A stretch of 64,000 nucleotides of DNA from Rhynchopus euleeides. Lineage: Eukaryota; Euglenozoa; Diplonemea; Diplonemida; Diplonemidae. The DNA lies in NCBI GenBank assembly GCA_963210315.1, contig OY723237.1, positions 1,984,001 through 2,048,000 on the forward strand. Direction: 5' to 3'. Shown here piece after piece: positions 17,874 through 28,689 of the stretch. The notes under the pieces are model-generated. The model worked only from the letters and a program-made list of their open reading frames with translations. It was not told the DNA's origin and made no database searches. The first letter of the stretch is position 1; each line of letters opens with the position of its first letter. The position numbers and the translations under genes are program-made.

Positions 17874-18297
17874 GGTTGCTAGAGGTTGCTAGAGGTTGCT
17901 AGAGGTTGCTAGATGTTGCTAGAGGTTGCTGCAGGTTGCTGGAGGTTGCTGGAGGTTGCTGCAGGTTGCTGCAGGTTGCTGCAGGTTGCTGGAGGTTGCT
18001 AGAGGTGGCTGGAGGTTGCTAGAGGTTGCTGGAGGTTGCTAGAGGTTGCTGGAGGTTGCTGGAGGTTGCTGGAGGTTGCTGGCGGTTGCTGGAGGTTGCT
18101 AGAGGTTGCTGGAGGTTGCTGGAGGTTGCTAGAGGTTGCTGCAGGTTGCTGGAGGTTGCTAGAGGTTGCTAGAGGTTGCTGGAGGTTGCTAGAGGTTGCT
18201 GGAGGTTGCTGGAGGTTGCTGGCGGTTGCTGGAGGTTGCTGGAGGTTGCTAGAGGTTGCTAGAGGTTGCTAGAGGTTGCTGGAGGTTGCTAGAGGTT
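17874..18297 (+). repeat. 10-bp minisatellite array B1 (GGTTGCTAGA type)
   Basis: About 42 tandem copies of a 10-bp unit GGTTGCT followed by AGA, GGA, GCA or GGC. It abuts the short 51-bp array on the left and degenerate 51-bp copies on the right. The same 10-bp unit, in the same orientation, closes the large 51-bp array at 24340-24529. Confidence 0.95.
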
Positions 18298-18595
18298 GGG
18301 AGTTTGGCAGAAGTGTCCGACTGCGGGAGAGTGCCTATATGGGTGTTTGGGAGTTCGCCAGAGGTGTCCGACTGCGGGAGAGTGCTGAAATGCGTCGTTC
18401 GGAGTTAGGCAGAAGTGTCCGGAAGTTGCTGGAGGTTGCTCGTGGTTGCTGCAGGCTACTGGAAGTTGCTGGTCGCTGGAAACGGTCAGGAACTGGTGTT
18501 TTCTGTAGGGTATAGCTGCTACCTACAGTGAGCGACTTCTTTTTAGCAGATTGGTTTGTGCGGCTAGCAGAGGACGCGGGGGCGGAGCACCCAAC
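18298..18595 (+). repeat. Degenerate 51-bp and 10-bp repeat mixture, then short unique spacer
   Basis: Diverged 51-bp copies (GAGTGCCTATATGGGTGTTTG, GAGTGCTGAAATGCGTCGTT) run to about 18420, followed by a few GTTGCTGGA units to about 18475. About 115 bp of non-repetitive sequence follow before the large array begins. Confidence 0.8.
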
Positions 18596-21500
18596 AGGAG
18601 AGTGCTGAAATGGGTGTTGAGGACTTAGGCAGAGGTGTGCGACTGCAGGAGAGTGCCGAAATGGGTGTTTAGGACCTAGGCAGAGGTGTGCGACTGCAGG
18701 AGAGTGCCGAAATGGGTGTTGAGGACTTAGGCAGAGGTGTGCGACTGCAGGAGAGTGCTGAAATGGGTGTTGAGGACTTAGGCAGAGGTTTGCGACTGCA
18801 GGAGAGTGCTGAAATGGGTGTTGAGGACCTAGGCAGAGGTGTGCGACTGCAGGAGAGTGCTGAAATGGGTGTTTAGGACTTAGGCAGAGGTGTGCGACTG
18901 CAGGAGAGTGCTGAAATGGGTGTTTAGGACTTAGGCAGAGGTGTGCGACTGCAGGAGAGTGCCGAAATGGGTGTTGAGGACTTAGGCAGAGGTGTGCGAC
19001 TGCAGGAGAGTGCTGAAATGGGTGTTTAGGACTTAGGCAGAGGTGTGCGACTGCAGGAGAGTGCTGAAATGGGTGTTGAGGACTTAGGCAGAGGTGTGCG
19101 ACTGCAGGAGAGTGCTGAAATGGGTGTTGAGGACTTAGGCAGAGGTTTGCGACTGCAGGAGAGTGCTGAAATGGGTGTTTAGGACTTAGGCAGAGGTGTG
19201 CGACTGCAGGAGAGTGCTGAAATGGGTGTTGAGGACTTAGGCAGAGGTTTGCGACTGCAGGAGAGTGCTGAAATGGGTGTTTAGGACTTAGGCAGAGGTG
19301 TGCGACTGCAGGAGAGTGCTGAAATGGGTGTTTAGGACTTAGGCAGAGGTGTGCGACTGCAGGAGAGTGCCGAAATGGGTGTTGAGGACTTAGGCAGAGG
19401 TGTGCGACTGCAGGAGAGTGCTGAAATGGGTGTTTAGGACTTAGGCAGAGGTGTGCGACTGCAGGAGAGTGCTGAAATGGGTGTTGAGGACTTAGGCAGA
19501 GGTGTGCGACTGCAGGAGAGTGCTGAAATGGGTGTTTAGGACCTAGGCAGAGGTGTGCGACTGCAGGAGAGTGCCGAAATGGGTGTTGAGGACTTAGGCA
19601 GAGGTGTGCGACTGCAGGAGAGTGCTGAAATGGGTGTTTAGGACTTAGGCAGAGGTGTGCGACTGCAGGAGAGTGCTGAAATGGGTGTTGAGGACTTAGG
19701 CAGAGGTGTGCGACTGCAGGAGAGTGCCGAAATCGGTGTTGAGGACTTAGGCAGAGGTGTGCGACTGCAGGAGAGTGCCGAAATGGGTGTTTAGGACTTA
19801 GGCAGAGGTGTGCGACTGCAGGAGAGTGCTGAAATGGGTGTTTAGGACTTAGGCAGAGGTGTCCGACTGCAGGAGAGTGCCGAAATGGGTGTTGAGGACT
19901 TAGGCAGAGGTGTGCGACTGCAGGAGAGTGCCGAAATGGGTGTTGAGGACTTAGGCAGAGGTGTGCGACTGCAGGAGAGTGCTGAAATGGGTGTTTAGGA
20001 CCTAGGCAGAAGTGTCCGACTGCAGGAGAGTGCTGAAATGGGTGTTGAGGACCTAGGCAGAGGTGTCCGACTGCAGGAGAGTGCCGAAATGGGTGTTTAG
20101 GACCTAGGCAGAAGTGTCCGACTGCAGGAGAGTGCTGAAATGGGTGTTGAGGACTTAGGCAGAGGTGTGCGACTGCAGGAGAGTGCCGAAATGGGTGTTG
20201 AGGACTTAGGCAGAGGTGTGCGACTGCAGGAGAGTGCCGAAATGGGTGTTGAGGACTTAGGCAGAGGTGTGCGACTGCAGGAGAGTGCTGAAATGGGTGT
20301 TTAGGACCTAGGCAGAAGTGTCCGACTGCAGGAGAGTGCTGAAATGGGTGTTGAGGACCTAGGCAGAGGTGTCCGACTGCAGGAGAGTGCCGAAATGGGT
20401 GTTTAGGACCTAGGCAGAAGTGTCCGACTGCAGGAGAGTGCTGAAATGGGTGTTTAGGACCTAGGCTGAGGTGTGCGACTGCAGGAGAGTGCCGAAATGG
20501 GTGTTTAGGACTTAGGCTGAGGTGTGCGACTGCAGGAGAGTGCCGAAATGGGTGTTTAGGACCTAGGCAGAAGTGTCCGACTGCAGGAGAGTGCTGAAAT
20601 GGGTGTTGAGGACTTAGGCAGAGGTGTGCGACTGCAGGAGAGTGCTGAAATGGGTGTTTAGGACTTAGGCTGAGGTGTGCGACTGCAGGAGAGTGCCGAA
20701 ATGGGTGTTTAGGACCTAGGCAGAAGTGTCCGACTGCAGGAGAGTGCTGAAATGGGTGTTGAGGACCTAGGCAGAGGTGTCCGACTGCAGGAGAGTGCTG
20801 AAATGGGTGTTTAGGACCTAGGCAGAAGTGTCCGACTGCAGGAGAGTGCTGAAATGGGTGTTGAGGACCTAGGCAGAGGTGTGCGACTGCAGGAGAGTGC
20901 CGAAATGGGTGTTTAGGACTTAGGCTGAGGTGTGCGACTGCAGGAGAGTGCCGAAATGGGTGTTTAGGACCTAGGCAGAAGTGTCCGACTGCAGGAGAGT
21001 GCTGAAATGGGTGTTGAGGACTTAGGCAGAGGTGTGCGACTGCAGGAGAGTGCCGAAATGGGTGTTTAGGACTTAGGCTGAGGTGTGCGACTGCAGGAGA
21101 GTGCCGAAATGGGTGTTTAGGACCTAGGCAGAAGTGTCCGACTGCAGGAGAGTGCTGAAATGGGTGTTGAGGACTTAGGCAGAGGTGTGCGACTGCAGGA
21201 GAGTGCTGAAATGGGTGTTTAGGACCTAGGCAGAAGTGTCCGACTGCAGGAGAGTGCTGAAATGGGTGTTGAGGACTTAGGCAGAGGTGTGCGACTGCAG
21301 GAGAGTGCTGAAATGGGTGTTTAGGACCTAGGCAGAAGTGTCCGACTGCAGGAGAGTGCTGAAATGGGTGTTGAGGACCTAGGCAGAGGTGTCCGACTGC
21401 AGGAGAGTGCCGAAATGGGTGTTTAGGACCTAGGCAGAAGTGTCCGACTGCAGGAGAGTGCTGAAATGGGTGTTTAGGACCTAGGCTGAGGTGTGCGACT

Positions 21501-24333
21501 GCAGGAGAGTGCCGAAATGGGTGTTTAGGACTTAGGCTGAGGTGTGCGACTGCAGGAGAGTGCCGAAATGGGTGTTTAGGACCTAGGCAGAAGTGTCCGA
21601 CTGCAGGAGAGTGCTGAAATGGGTGTTGAGGACTTAGGCAGAGGTGTGCGACTGCAGGAGAGTGCTGAAATGGGTGTTTAGGACTTAGGCTGAGGTGTGC
21701 GACTGCAGGAGAGTGCCGAAATGGGTGTTTAGGACCTAGGCAGAAGTGTCCGACTGCAGGAGAGTGCTGAAATGGGTGTTGAGGACCTAGGCAGAGGTGT
21801 CCGACTGCAGGAGAGTGCCGAAATGGGTGTTTAGGACCTAGGCAGAAGTGTCCGACTGCAGGAGAGTGCTGAAATGGGTGTTGAGGACTTAGGCAGAGGT
21901 GTGCGACTGCAGGAGAGTGCCGAAATGGGTGTTTAGGACTTAGGCTGAGGTGTGCGACTGCAGGAGAGTGCCGAAATGGGTGTTTAGGACCTAGGCAGAA
22001 GTGTCCGACTGCAGGAGAGTGCTGAAATGGGTGTTGAGGACTTAGGCAGAGGTGTGCGACTGCAGGAGAGTGCTGAAATGGGTGTTTAGGACCTAGGCAG
22101 AAGTGTCCGACTGCAGGAGAGTGCTGAAATGGGTGTTGAGGACTTAGGCAGAGGTGTGCGACTGCAGGAGAGTGCTGAAATGGGTGTTTAGGACCTAGGC
22201 AGAAGTGTCCGACTGCAGGAGAGTGCTGAAATGGGTGTTGAGGACCTAGGCAGAGGTGTCCGACTGCAGGAGAGTGCCGAAATGGGTGTTTAGGACCTAG
22301 GCAGAAGTGTCCGACTGCAGGAGAGTGCTGAAATGGGTGTTTAGGACCTAGGCTGAGGTGTGCGACTGCAGGAGAGTGCCGAAATGGGTGTTTAGGACTT
22401 AGGCTGAGGTGTGCGACTGCAGGAGAGTGCCGAAATGGGTGTTTAGGACCTAGGCAGAAGTGTCCGACTGCAGGAGAGTGCTGAAATGGGTGTTGAGGAC
22501 TTAGGCAGAGGTGTGCGACTGCAGGAGAGTGCTGAAATGGGTGTTTAGGACCTAGGCTGAGGTGTGCGACTGCAGGAGAGTGCCGAAATGGGTGTTTAGG
22601 ACCTAGGCAGAAGTGTCCGACTGCAGGAGAGTGCTGAAATGGGTGTTGAGGACTTAGGCAGAGGTGTGCGACTGCAGGAGAGTGCTGAAATGGGTGTTTA
22701 GGACCTAGGCAGAAGTGTCCGACTGCAGGAGAGTGCTGAAATGGGTGTTGAGGACTTAGGCAGAGGTGTGCGACTGCAGGAGAGTGCTGAAATGGGTGTT
22801 TAGGACTTAGGCTGAGGTGTGCGACTGCAGGAGAGTGCCGAAATGGGTGTTTAGGACCTAGGCAGAAGTGTCCGACTGCAGGAGAGTGCTGAAATGGGTG
22901 TTGAGGACCTAGGCAGAGGTGTCCGACTGCAGGAGAGTGCCGAAATGGGTGTTTAGGACCTAGGCAGAAGTGTCCGACTGCAGGAGAGTGCTGAAATGGG
23001 TGTTTAGGACCTAGGCTGAGGTGTGCGACTGCAGGAGAGTGCCGAAATGGGTGTTTAGGACTTAGGCTGAGGTGTGCGACTGCAGGAGAGTGCCGAAATG
23101 GGTGTTTAGGACCTAGGCAGAAGTGTCCGACTGCAGGAGAGTGCTGAAATGGGTGTTGAGGACTTAGGCAGAGGTGTGCGACTGCAGGAGAGTGCTGAAA
23201 TGGGTGTTTAGGACCTAGGCAGAAGTGTCCGACTGCAGGAGAGTGCTGAAATGGGTGTTGAGGACTTAGGCAGAGGTGTGCGACTGCAGGAGAGTGCTGA
23301 AATGGGTGTTTAGGACCTAGGCTGAGGTGTGCGACTGCAGGAGAGTGCCGAAATGGGTGTTTAGGACTTAGGCTGAGGTGTGCGACTGCAGGAGAGTGCC
23401 GAAATGGGTGTTTAGGACCTAGGCAGAAGTGTCCGACTGCAGGAGAGTGCTGAAATGGGTGTTGAGGACTTAGGCAGAGGTGTGCGACTGCAGGAGAGTG
23501 CCGAAATGGGTGTTTAGGACCTAGGCAGAAGTGTCCGACTGCAGGAGAGTGCTGAAATGGGTGTTGAGGACCTAGGCAGAGGTGTCCGACTGCAGGAGAG
23601 TGCTGAAATGGGTGTTTAGGACCTAGGCAGAAGTGTCCGACTGCAGGAGAGTGCTGAAATGGGTGTTGAGGACTTAGGCAGAGGTGTGCGACTGCAGGAG
23701 AGTGCCGAAATGGGTGTTTAGGACCTAGGCAGAAGTGTCCGACTGCAGGAGAGTGCTGAAATGGGTGTTGAGGACCTAGGCAGAGGTGTCCGACTGCAGG
23801 AGAGTGCTGAAATGGGTGTTTAGGACCTAGGCAGAAGTGTCCGACTGCAGGAGAGTGCTGAAATGGGTGTTTAGGACTTAGGCAGAGGTGTGCGACTGCA
23901 GGAGAGTGCCGAAATGGGTGTTTAGGACCTAGGCAGAAGTGTCCGACTGCAGGAGAGTGCTGAAATGGGTGTTGAGGACTTAGGCAGAGGTGTGCGACCG
24001 CAGGAGAGTGCTGAAGTGGGTGTTTAGGACCTAGGCAGAAGTGTCCGACTGCAGGAGAGTGCTGAAATGGGTGTTTAGGACTTAGGCTGAGGTGTGCGAC
24101 TGCAGGAGAGTGCCGAAATGGGTGTTTAGGACCTAGGCAGAAGTGTCCGACTGCAGGAGAGTGCTGAAATGGGTGTTGAGGACTTAGGCAGAGGTGTGCG
24201 ACCGCAGGAGAGTGCTGAAATGGGTGTTTAGGACTTAGGCAGAGGTGTCCGACTGCCGGAGAGTGCTGAAATGGGTGTTTCGGAGTTAGGCAGAGGTGTG
24301 CGACTGCAGGAGAGTGCTGAAATGGGTGTTTGG
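18596..24333 (+). repeat. 51-bp satellite, array A2
   Basis: About 112 head-to-tail copies of a 51-bp unit. This array is rich in variants rare or absent elsewhere in the window: GTGTTGAGGACTTAGG, GGTGTGCGACTG and TAGGCTGAGG. Variants are arranged in higher-order blocks: the series from about 20281 to 20780 recurs at 21301-21800, a shift of 1,020 bp (20 units), and part recurs 867 bp (17 units) further on. Local amplification of multi-unit blocks explains this pattern. No gene is present. Confidence 0.97.
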
Positions 24334-24339
24334 CCCTGC

Positions 24340-24529
24340 TGCTGGTGGTTGCTGGAAGTTGCTTGAGGTTGCTGGAGGTTGCTAGAGGTTGCTGGAGGTT
24401 GCTGGAAGTTGCTAGAGGTTGCTAGAGGTTGCTGGAGGTTGCTGGAAGTTGCTAGAGGTTGCTAGAGGTTGCTAGAGGTTGCTAAAGGTTGCTAGAGGTT
24501 GCTCGAGGTTGCTGGAAGTTGCTGGAGGT
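24340..24529 (+). repeat. 10-bp minisatellite array B2 (GGTTGCTAGA type)
   Basis: About 19 copies of the unit that also forms B1, in the same orientation, starting just after the last 51-bp copy of array A2. The A2 satellite is thus bracketed by the same 10-bp repeat on both sides. Confidence 0.95.
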
Positions 24530-25901
24530 AACTTCTCAGGCATGTGGGGGCGCGGGCGGCGAAGCCGCCCGCGCCCCCCCGCGCCCCCCCGCACCCCCGC
24601 AGCGGGCCCCGCTCCCATGTCTGGTGTGGTACCTTCATAGAGAACTAACATTGCGAGATGGTGCTGGGAGACTTGCTTTTCCATTCACTCCGCCTCTCAG
24701 AACCCCCTGCTCGGCTGATCGCCGACTTCCGGCCGGTTCCCTGGTCAAGCTATGGGTTGACTGCTGCATCACCCGGGCGCGCCCGTTAGACCTTCCGTCG
24801 TCGTATGATCTAGACGCGTTGATGTACTGGTCGACGCGATGCGTGCGGTCGTCGTGCACTTCCGGGGTCTCCTGGCAGTTCCCGCTCGACCCGGGAGTGG
24901 ACCGGGCGGGAGCGGGGTCTTTTACAGAATGGTTTTGGTAGTGGGTGGAGGACAAGGGGGTGGGAACCAACGTCCTGTGTGCGGGTCGTGAGTGGGACTA
25001 TAGTGCGGTTGCGGGTGCGAGCCGAAGTCGCGGAGGTGTGGGGCGTGGGTGTGTAGCGCGTCGGGTGTGGGGTTGTGGCGTGTGGTCGGAGCGTTGGTGA
25101 GCACGTTTTTTGCGCTGGGTGTCAGTGGGTGATTGGCTGTGCGACGTGCAGACCTGCTGGATTGGGTGCGGATGCAGGGACGACGAGGAGCGACCTTGGA
25201 GCGACCTGTTTCGGTGCTGAGCGACCTCGGAGCGACCTTGAGCGGCCTGTTTTGGTGCGGAGCGACCTCTGTTAGCTGTGAGCGACCTCGGAGCGATCTT
25301 GAGCGACCTGTTTCGGTGCGGAGCCGCACACAGTGAGGACAGACTGAGACTCCCCTCCAAGCCCCTGCCCCTGCCCCAACAGCCCTCTTGTCTGTGTTTG
25401 TAACTGCCGGTGCAGAGACACACCCATCCTACAATCCTACAGGTGCAGGATTTCTACAACATGATGTCATCAGATGCAAGAGACTGTGTACCACTGTTGA
25501 GAGAGTGACATCTGCTACCACCCACCGACCACCCCCTTCAGAGGCTTGCCCGTGCAGGGCTCCCTCCACTCTGGGGGAGGCTTGAGGTTTCTGCGAGTCA
25601 GCAGACCAGGTCCTGCGTGTTCTTCTCGGCGTAGAGTGCACATTGTCAGTATTCTCCGGGTAGGAGACGTGTAGTTGTGCCAGAGATGCGCCGGCACCAC
25701 ATTTCTACCGGATGAGGTGTCGTTTTTTCCGGTTCGGAATGCGAAAATACAGCTTGTTTTCCCACTTTCTGGCCAGAAATCCCGATTTGGCCGAGACTTG
25801 TGGCCAGGGTGGCTGGGTATTGGCCCAAACGGCCCCAAAATACACCAATAATATTGTACACGGGTTTTGGTTTTTTTACAAGGGATTTTCAGCCAAATTT
25901 C
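24530..25901. other. Gene-free spacer with palindrome and GAGCGACC repeats
   Basis: No supported gene. It contains a perfect GC palindrome (24546-24578) and a patch of short irregular repeats of GAGCGACCTTG/GAGCGACCTCGG with CTGTTTCGGTGCG at about 25188-25323. From about 25700 it holds a sequence that resembles the left flank of the 40.26-kb satellite (shared ATTTGGCC/ATTTTGGC, GGCCCCAAAA and ACACCAATA/GCACCAATA blocks in the same order). Confidence 0.5.
24546..24578. repeat. Perfect GC palindrome
   Basis: GGGGGCGCGGGCGGC, loop GAA, then GCCGCCCGCGCCCCC: a 15-bp perfect, wholly G/C stem with a 3-nt loop. It sits about 17 bp after the end of the 10-bp array B2 and is the strongest short hairpin in the window. 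Confidence 0.9.
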
Positions 25902-25918
25902 AAACTTGCCACCCCCTA
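25902..25918 (+). repeat. 17-bp boundary motif of satellite array A3, left
   Basis: AAACTTGCCACCCCCTA. Its inverted copy with one mismatch (TAGAGGGTGGCAAGTTT, 27940-27956) closes the array on the right. The 14-bp core CTTGCCACCCTCTA also begins the array at 40248-40261. Confidence 0.85.
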
Positions 25919-27939
25919 GACCTAGGCAGAAGTGTCCGACTGCAGGAGAGTGCTGAAATGGGTGTTTCGGACTTAGGCCGAAGTGTCCGACTGCAGGGGA
26001 GTGCTGAAATGGGTGTTTAGGACCTAGGCAGAAGTGTCCGACTGCAGGAGAGTGCTGAAATGGGTGTTTCGGACTTAGGCAGAAGTGTCCGACTGCAGGA
26101 AAGTGCTGAAATGGGTGTTTAGGACCTAGGCAGAAGTGTCCGACTGCAGGAGAGTGCTGAAATGGGTGTTTAGGACCTAGGCAGAAGTGTCCGACTGCAG
26201 GAGAGTGCTGAAATGGGTGTTTAGGACCTAGGCAGAGGTGTCCGACTGCAGGAGAGTGCTGAAATGGGTGTTTAGGACGTCGGCAGAGGTGTCTGACCAC
26301 AGGAGAGTGTTGAAATGGGTGTTTCGGACTTAGGCAGAAGTGTCCGACTGCAGGAAAGTGCTGAAATGGGTGTTTCGGACTTAGGCAGAAGTGTCCGACT
26401 GCAGGAAAGTGCTGAAATGGGTGTTTCGGACTTAGGCAGAAGTGTCCGACTGCAGGAGAGTGCTGAAATGGGTGTTTCGGACTTAGGCAGAAGTGTCCGA
26501 CTGCAGGAGAGTGCTGAAATGGGTGTTTAGGACCTAGGCAGAGGTGTCCGACTGCAGGAGACTGCTGAAATGGGTGTTTAGGACTTCGGCAGAGGTGTCT
26601 GACCACAGGAGAGTGCTGAAATGGGTGTTTCGGACTTTGGCAGAAGTGTCCGACTGCAGGAAAGTGCTGAAATGGGTGTTTCGGACTTAGGCAGAAGTGT
26701 CCGACTGCAGGAAAGTGCTGAAATGGGTGTTTCGGACTTAGGCAGAAGTGTCCGACTGCAGGAGAGTGCTGAAATGGGTGTTTCGGACTTAGGCAGAAGT
26801 GTCCGACTGCAGGAGAGTGCTGAAATGGGTGTTTCGGACTTAGGCAGAAGTGTCCGACTGCAGGAGAGTGCTGAAATGGGTGTTTAGGACCTAGGCAGAG
26901 GTGTCCGACTGCAGGAGAGTGCCGAAATGGCTCTTTAGGACCTAGGCAGAAGTGTCCGACTGCAGGAGAGTGCTGAAATGGGTGTTTCGGACTTAGGCAG
27001 AAGTGTCCGACTGCAGGAGAGTGCTGAAATGGGTGTTTAGGACCTAGGCAGAGGTGTCCGACTGCAGGAGAGTGCTGAAATGGGTGTTTAGGACTTCGGC
27101 AGAGGTGTCTGACCACAGGAGAGTGCTGAAATGGGTGTTTCGGACTTAGGCAGAAGTGTCCGACTGCAGGAAAGTGCTGAAATGGGTGTTTCGGACTTAG
27201 GCAGAAGTGTCCGACTGCAGGAGAGTGCTGAAATGGGTGTTTCGGACTTTGGCAGAAGTGTCCGACTGCAGGAGAGTGCTGAAATGGGTGTTTCGGACTT
27301 AGGCAGAAGTGTCCGACTGCAGGAAAGTGCTGAAATGGGTGTTTAGGACTTAGGCAGAAGTGTCCGACTGCAGGAGAGTGCTGAAATGGGTGTTTAGGAC
27401 CTAGGCAGAGGTGTCCGACTGCAGGAGAGTGCCGAAATGGCTCTTTAGGACCTAGGCAGAAGTGTCCGACTGCAGGAGAGTGCTGAAATGGGTGTTTCGG
27501 ACTTAGGCAGAAGTGTCCGACTGCAGGAGAGTGCTGAAATGGGTGTTTAGGACCTAGGCAGAGGTGTCCGACTGCAGGAGAGTGCTGAAATGGGTGTTTA
27601 GGACCTAGGCAGAGGTGTCCGACTGCAGGAGAGTGCTGAAATGGGTGTTTAGGACCTAGGCAGAGGTGTCCGACTGCAGGAGAGTGTCGAAATGGGTGTT
27701 TCGGAATTAGGCAGAAGTGTCCGACTGCAGGAGAGTGCTGAAATGGGTGTTTAGGACCTAGGCAGAGGTGTCCGACTGCAGGAGAGTGCTGAAATGGGTG
27801 TTTAGGACCTAGGCAGAGGTGTCCGACTGCAGGAGAGTGCTGAAATGGGTGTTTAGGACCTAGGCAGAGGTGTCCGACTGCAGGAGAGTGTCGAAATGGG
27901 TGTTTCGGAATTAGGCAGAAGTGTCCGACTGCAGGAGAG
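25919..27939 (+). repeat. 51-bp satellite, array A3
   Basis: About 40 copies, complete on both sides. Variants include TTTCGGACTTAGGC, GTCTGACCACAGG and GCCGAAATGGCTCTTTAGG. A block of about 1.1 kb (roughly 26580-27720) has the same order of variants as the start of the large array near 40340-41480. The two arrays therefore shared a multi-unit segment recently, by conversion or by movement of a block. Confidence 0.97.
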
Positions 27940-27956
27940 TAGAGGGTGGCAAGTTT
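27940..27956 (-). repeat. 17-bp boundary motif of satellite array A3, right (inverted)
   Basis: TAGAGGGTGGCAAGTTT, the reverse complement of the left boundary at 25902-25918 apart from one base. The motif stands exactly at the satellite/unique junction on each side, as terminal inverted repeats of an element would. Confidence 0.85.
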
Positions 27957-28689
27957 CGAGGGAGCGGTTGCGGCAAAAATCTCTGCGCATACAAGGCCAC
28001 GAACCCATACCAGAAATCACTCTACGGAATATTTCCTGAGTATCCGGAAGTACCCGGAATTAAATGCTGCCCGTTTGTATAATTTAAACGCGCAATCAGA
28101 TGCGAAAAAACCGTTCCCCCCTGGCTGCGGACTTTACCATTTTCGAAAAAAAATCGAAAATTTTTTTCCCAAAATTTCGCCCAAAACACCATGTTCCCGG
28201 CCCCAGACACACCCACACCCAGGAAAAACTGATTTTTGGACGAAATTTTGGGGTCCAAAATTTCCAATTTGGTGCTGAAAAATGGGCTGGGGGGGCCACA
28301 GGGCCAATATAGGGGGGGTTTTCTAAGGGTTCTGGGACCCTCCAGACACAGCACATCTGCACTGTCTGGAGGGGTTACTGCATGTTAAACCCCATTCTCT
28401 GCTCCCAAGGCAGGGCAGCTCCTGGTGAGTAGGTGGTACCTGGCACGTCCTTGACGTGTGGTCCACCTCTCATCAGCAGCTGAGTGGTGAGGGGCATGCC
28501 TCCATTTAACATACTGTAAAGAGTGTTGGAGTGCACGCCTCCTGAGGGTGCCATGTTGGGCAGGACGAAAAGCCGACGGCTAGATACTCCTGTGCTGACT
28601 TCTGGCTGCTATGAGTTGAAATTCTCGGCGTCTGGTCGCGGTGAGCGACGCTTTTTTGGTGCGGAGCGACCTCTGCGAGCTGTGAGCGA
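27957..28689. other. Gene-free spacer between satellite A3 and the 120-bp array
   Basis: A/T-rich homopolymer stretches (28140-28290) followed by ordinary sequence. No gene recognised. At 28659-28691 the block GGTGCGGAGCGACCTCTG...AGCTGTGAGCGACC repeats a piece of 25253-25287, linking the spacer before the 120-bp array with that after array A2. Confidence 0.45.

Noticed and set aside
17695-24333. CRISPR-like array
   Set aside because: Units are contiguous with no unique spacers, and the genome is eukaryotic; this is tandem satellite DNA.
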